Of a stretch of 64,000 nucleotides of DNA, positions 58,906 through 64,000 are shown in pieces; within the stretch, counting starts at the first letter, position 1, and each line of letters starts with the position of its first letter. The DNA is taken from assembly GCA_015680685.1 (NCBI GenBank), contig MNCI01009084.1, positions 75,878 to 139,877 on the forward strand. The letters are read 5' to 3'. The notes beneath the pieces were generated by a model. That model was not told the DNA's origin and ran no database searches. It was given only the letters and a program-made list of their open reading frames with translations. This stretch comes from Gnetum montanum. Lineage: Eukaryota; Streptophyta; Gnetopsida; Gnetales; Gnetaceae. A program made the position numbers and the translations under genes.

Positions 58906-61900
58906 ATGGAGGGCCGGTGGCCGAATCAGAAAAGCGAAACCAGACAAAAGGATAGGGATCGCGACGACCCCCCAGCTAGCAGAAGCAGCAGCAGCAGCGT
59001 CGTTGCTGCGCACGAATCCTTGTCCTGGAAGCAATCACCACCACCACCACCACCACCACCATTACAACAAGCAGCAGCAACAACATTTGGTCACTGGTTT
59101 GTACCCTCTCCTTCTCCTCATCATCATCCTCATCAATTTCTGCAATTTTCCTCTTCCTCTTCTTCCTCCTCCTCTTCCATTGCCCCTTCTGCAACTGCAA
59201 CTTTCATTTCACACGAAAGCGTTACCGTCAAGGAGGAGGAGATACAGGCGGAGGAAGCGGCTCCTTATTCCTCCTCCGCTGCAGTCATTCCGTTGCCACC
59301 ATCATCGCCTTCACCCATGCTGCTGTTCCAGAATCCCCTGTCATGGAGCCGCATGGACGATGATGATGTTCACCACCGCGTAGGAAGCTTCTCACGATTG
59401 ATGACGCTGGGCTTGGAACTCAACAATTCCCCTGATTTTCAGTATTCATCATCGTCCCTTGACCAGCAGCAGCAGCAGCACTTGAATCCATATCCGCTGT
59501 CGCTGAAGGAGGAACCAGCGGTTGCTGTCACTGCAGGCAACGACGACGACGAACAAAACAACGATGATGATGAGGGGGAGGACGACGAGGAGGAGTGCAG
59601 AGGTCCTTCTGTGGATACTTCCACGGTTCCTACCACACCCAATTCTTCAATCTCATCCTCTTCCAGTGATGCACAGCAGCAGCAGCAGCAGCATGAATCC
59701 AGCAGCAGTGGAAAAGCAGCGCTGGCTTTATCTTCTGCGGATGCAGACCAGCCTGAGCAGAAGCAGCCTGCTGCTGCTGCTGCTTCTGCCGCAGCTGGGG
59801 TCGAATCCAAGAAACCGTAAGTAGTACTGTAGTGCCATAAATTTTGTTCGCTGATCCCTGCTGAATTTACGGATCATCATAATCCTTATTTCTTGCTATT
59901 ATTGATGCTATATCTATATATATGTCAATGTGTGGGAATCGAGACGATGATCAGTAGCAGACAGAGGAAGAGAGGGCAGAAGAGGAACAGAGAACCCAGG
60001 ATCGCCTTCATGACCAAAAGCGAAGTGGATCATCTGGAGGATGGCTACCGCTGGCGCAAATACGGCCAGAAAGCTGTCAAGAACAGTCCCTACCCCAGGT
60101 GCCTACCTGCCTACCTATTTCTTCCCTGATTCTATAAAATAGTGTATTATATTGGTTTAGGTTGTTTGATTTTGCCCGTTTCTGCGTCTACTTTGTTGGG
60201 TTCAGTTCATGGTTGCTGGTAATTTATAACAAAGGGGATCTGATCTCTGGCCTCGCGGATTATATTCCTCAATCCCTAGAGTTTGTAACCCTGAATGTAC
60301 GTGAGAATGAGTTAGCGAGCGAAGGGAATGCATGAATGAATGAATGAATGAATGATTGGAAAATAAGAGTGAGCATTGTACTTGGGCAATAAGCACCGGC
60401 ACTGCCCGCCATAATTGCGCATGCAGGAATCTTGTCGGTGTTTGCAACAAAAGGCATCGGATTTGCCTTCCTTTCGAAATGAGCGTGTCCACTGCAGACT
60501 CAAGTGCTATAGTGTTGCCTGTTCGCCTAACCCTAAACATGAGCTGAGCCTTTCGGCTCCCAGCCAGTAGTTAGCCATTGCTATAAGTACCTACATACAG
60601 TGCCTGCGTGCGTACAATAGGCTGTGTTAAACAGTTTTTTAAAAAGAAAGGGAGAAAAATATGACATGAACCGCATCTGCTCTGAAGCTTCAAGTCACAG
60701 GAATCATGTCTAAATTCAATCCCCGCTAATAAACAAAATATCAGTCGGTTGGGGAATATATCGGGTCTGAATGTTCGCAGGATCTCGGCAGATCTGTTTG
60801 AGTCGTGCTTAAAAGTTGAAGTATCACTCTTTAAAATTATTGATTTCTTTTTAAAAATAAGGTTTATGATAAGAGTTATGCCGACTTAACTCAGAATTTT
60901 ATAAAAATTCTAATCCCGCACCGGATCATTGAACCGGTGACTATTACCGGATCAAAAAACTATAAAACAAATAAAGCAGCTGAGTAAAGGTCTCCCCGGA
61001 GTACATCTTAAATTTAACGCGATAGTCTGACAGTTATATCCATCAATACATTCTGCAGAAAGAAAAAACGCTGAAACGAAATTCGAGTGTCCGGTAGATC
61101 CTAATTGCCTCGGCATGAACAGGATTTTGAGTGATAGACGGTATCCCAATTCCGGATTCCCGCTTGCGTCCATCCAAGTCAACGTTATTTAGAAAAATAT
61201 AGTCTCGAGTTTCGCTTTGGTGCACGGACGATGCTTCAATTCCATGGAAAAACCCCGGAAATTTACTTGAGTTTGGGTTTGCCTGTGTACATGGAAGCCT
61301 CGTGTACGAAGCTGAAATGCAAGTCATTCTGATCCTGATGATACGGCAGACAAGAGAGAGGAATGTAATGCGATGCATAGAATCAGAATGTGAGCGTTTG
61401 TTGTTGTGGATGAATAATGATGGGTGGATATTGGATTATTGCATGCAGAAGCTACTACAGGTGCACAAACAGCAAATGTTCGGTGAAAAAACGAGTGGAG
61501 AGATCGTCGGAGGATCCAAGCGTTGTCATAACCACGTACGAGGGTCACCACACCCATCACAGTCCTGCCTTTGTTCGTGGATTTGGCCTCGGATTACAGC
61601 AGCAGCAGCAGCAACAACAACATCTGCAACATCAAAACTATCTTCTTTCTCATTATCATCAGCAACCACCGCCACCAGCACAGCTTCTCAATCCCCACTT
61701 TCATCACAGAAATCTGCCGCCGCTGCCACCGCAAACTCCACATTCACCTTCACCTTCACCTTCACATTCAACTTCTGCTGCAGACTTATTTATGGGAGCG
61801 CCCACGAACACGTCTTTACCATTCTTAGCAGGAGCGCAATTCCAGCACGACGTAACTCCTCATTCTTTCCTTCAACAGCAACAGCAGCAGCAGCAACAAG

Positions 61901-62238
61901 AAGGTCGAAGAATAGAGATGCCCCTCGGTATGCCATTTCCAGTAATGATGCGAATGATGTCGGCCTCATCATCACAATCATCGCCAGGAATTCTGGCTTC
62001 ATCGGCGCAATCACAGCAGCAACAGCAGATGATAAGAAGGCTCAGAGACATACAGACACAGACACAAACACAGAGCCAGAATAACGCTGCTGCTGCTTCT
62101 GCTGCTGAGGCTGAAACTGAGACTGATTATGGAGCAGTTGCTGCTGCTGCTGCTGCTGCAATTGCTGAGCGTGACCGTGGTCTTCTGGAAGACATGGTTC
62201 CGCAAGGCATGATGACGAGGCGTGGCCGTCCTTCATGA
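58906..62238 (+). CDS. WRKY transcription factor, group IIc (spliced)
   Basis: The three coding exons are 58906-59816, 59955-60098 and 61449-62238, giving 614 residues. The WRKY domain carries WRKYGQK at residues 337-343 and a zinc finger C357-X4-C362-X23-H386-X-H388, which defines group IIc. The second intron splits the Arg codon of P-Y-P-R, the standard position. Residues 243-256 ([12 protein letters not shown]) match a motif often seen in this group. WRKY factors bind W-boxes (TTGAC) in the nucleus and regulate stress and development genes. The finger region ([12 protein letters not shown]) is closest, from memory, to the WRKY57 type, so no symbol is given. The protein is long for group IIc because of low-complexity tracts: Pro 45-52, Ser 82-91, acidic 213-230, Gln 257-262, Ala after 288, and Gln, Pro and Ala runs behind the finger. 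Confidence 0.95.
59817..59954 (+). other. WRKY intron 1 with tandem acceptors
   Basis: Donor CC-GTAAGT. The acceptor region reads CAGTAGCAG, so splicing after the first CAG (exon from 59955) or after the last CAG (exon from 59961) keeps the frame and differs by two residues (Ser-Arg). Confidence 0.7.
60099..61448 (+). other. WRKY intron 2 (1.35 kb)
   Basis: Donor CCCCAG-GTGCC and acceptor GCATGCAG-AAGC, splitting the Arg codon. It contains an AATG microsatellite near 60329-60354. No gene was seen inside. Confidence 0.85.
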
Positions 62239-64000
62239 ATACATTCATGGATCCACTGCATCTGCAGCCCCGGTAAGAACACTCGCTAATTTAATGTTTT
62301 CAAAACCCACAACGACATGTACATTTTTACTCTCTCCGGTAGATCAGAAACTTGACGAATTCTTCAATCTTATCGTACTGCATTGCTCACTTATTTGATT
62401 TTAGAGATTCCACTGCAACTTGCAACTTAATTAATTGCGTGTATGGTTTGCTGGTTGTGTCTGTGTTGCTATCAGAGGTTGACTGAATACCGGCGCGTCC
62501 TATCAACAAAGCCTGACGCCATCCATCTACCTGTTTTGGCCATGGCCATGGTCATTGCCATTTGCTTCTTGTGCATGTCTTCTGCCTACTATCGTTGAAA
62601 TCTGCTGCAGTTGCGTTTGATTCATTCTTTCTTCAGCCTTCTTCTCCTCCTGTTACTGTTGCTGCTGCTGCTACCGCCGTAAAAGACAACAAATTCTGCC
62701 AAATTTCAGCTGAAATTTTGATTTCTCCACGGCTTCCCTATATCTGGATCACGGCTGTGAGCATTTCCCACAATCACAATTTCATACGTAACAGGTAAGA
62801 GCCAGCCTACCTGCTGATTGTTCTCTATCTCTGTCTTCCACGTACATGCACGTACGCTATCGAAGGACACATTTCATGTATATTTCATGGTCATAGTAAT
62901 TAATATTATCTTCACCGCTCAATATTTGTATTATTTTCTTTTCCTCGTTGCATGCCCGTGAACGTGAGCAGTGCATTTTCCAGTCTCCCATTATTTATTA
63001 GGACTCCTCCTCCTCCTCTTACAAAACGGGCTAATCAAGTAATCACACGAAATTGTTTTGATACACACTGTCTTAGACAAACAGTATTTCAATACTACTT
63101 CAGCATTCAAATACATGCTAGGTTTGCCAGGCTACTTCATCATTTTTGTTGTATTGCAAAAAAGTTAAAAGGGTAGGTTATTTTATAAGTAGGTTGTATT
63201 TCGTCTGCCAGCGGTTCTTAAATAGCTAGCTTAATCTCTTTCACCACAAAGCAAACTTTAACCGGTGGCTGAACGTTCAACTTTCTAGTAAAACCTAGAT
63301 AACCAAGGGGCTCATGGTTTGTATGCCAAGTTAGCTTTTAAATAAAACATACCATAAATTTGTTCATTAGTCAATTAGTAATTAAAGGTAATAGGTGAAT
63401 AAATACAAATGACATACAAATTATATGCATGTTTTTGCTTCTAAGGTTGTGATCTGCTTTTGCAATGAATTTTTTAAAATATACATTTTGTTTTAAAGGT
63501 TATTATAATTCAATATTTATTTAACCATTGAAAAGTCATTTGATATTGATAATTACTTAGCACTTGAAATTCCCTTAACGATTAAGAACAAAAAGTTAAA
63601 TTTACACTTATCCTTTTGTATGTGAGAAAAAATTTCCATGTAGATGTACAATTGAAAACTTTCTTTTCCTTTCCTTTGGGTCTATATAATGAGTTTAAAA
63701 TAGTATGATAAATAAAATATATCCTAGAATCATCATTGCATTCATTCTAATCTCCTTTGACTTTTGTCAAAAGTAATCTTACCTAGTGCCATGCAAGTTA
63801 CCCCCATTACATTATAAGATAATCACTTATCAAAAAACACAAACAAAATTATAATTAAAAAAAAGAGACAAAATTAGAATTAAAAATGTTAGCAAAGAAG
63901 CCTAAGGGGAAAATGTAACCAAAATCATAATTAAAAACCTAAAAAAAGGGGGACAAAATAAAAATCAACGAAGCCTTAAGAAGCTAAGGGAAAATTAAAA
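62239..64000 (+). other. 3' flank of WRKY gene and following AT-rich DNA
   Basis: The stop codon is at 62236-62238. A good donor (CCCCG-GTAAGAAC) lies at 62273 and a possible exon at 62611-62794 (acceptor CTGCTGCAG, donor AACAG-GTAAGA), so the 3' UTR may be spliced. After about 63200 the sequence is AT-rich without genes. Confidence 0.45.

Noticed and set aside
58886-59383. A 165-codon open frame overlapping WRKY exon 1
   Set aside because: Shadow of repetitive codons in exon 1; His, Leu and Arg runs reflect CCA/CTC repeats.
59439-59810. Minus-strand open frame rich in Cys and Ser
   Set aside because: Antisense reading of CAG and GAG repeats in WRKY exon 1.
61302-62084. A 260-codon open frame across the WRKY intron 2/exon 3 boundary
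   Set aside because: Shadow frame of WRKY exon 3 caused by CAG and similar repeats; it lacks the WRKY finger.

Overview
The window looks like plant nuclear DNA, most likely from a gymnosperm or another large-genome seed plant. It is AT-rich and mostly non-coding. The first half is filled with old Ty3/gypsy LTR retrotransposons, and the two genes recognised have plant-specific families and GT-AG introns, one of them about 8 kb long. The gymnosperm assignment is inference from genome style; the plant assignment is firm.

Region 1 (1-30 kb) is an LTR-retrotransposon field. It contains the 3' end of one element (1-1779, LTR 942-1779); a complete gag-only non-autonomous element (1990-7748, TSD GCTAG); a 6.6 kb gene-free stretch with hairpin-forming dispersed and tandem repeats (7754-14408); a complete 13.2 kb Athila/Tat-like element with gag, protease, RT, RNase H, integrase and an extra downstream ORF, all decayed by stop codons (14414-27662, TSD GCTTC); and a solo LTR with a very palindromic CpG-rich segment (28918-29988, TSD ATTTA). 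The LTR groups share a TATAAATA promoter and a common 3' end. The two complete elements have a primer-binding site resembling tRNA-Asp.

Region 2 (31.6-46.9 kb) is one plus-strand gene with long introns. Its exons spell a seven-transmembrane DUF3537 protein, the plant relatives of animal gustatory-receptor-like proteins. Five exons join in phase from 36050 to 46859, and a short first coding exon at 31625-31688 is plausible. The fifth exon carries an extra, frameshifted tandem copy of its own 5' end just upstream.

Region 3 (46.9-54.6 kb) is AT-rich intergenic DNA with tRNA-derived SINE remnants, short tandem repeats and an isolated C-rich tract.

Region 4 (54.6-64 kb) holds a WRKY transcription factor gene of group IIc (58906-62238, three coding exons, 614 residues, WRKYGQK with a C-X4-C-X23-H-X-H zinc finger), preceded by a long repeat-containing upstream region with W-box motifs. 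The rest of the window to 64000 is downstream non-coding sequence.

The two cellular genes show no functional link. The retroelements are related to each other: the gag-only element looks like a pol-deleted relative of the 13.2 kb element and could once have depended on such an element for movement.
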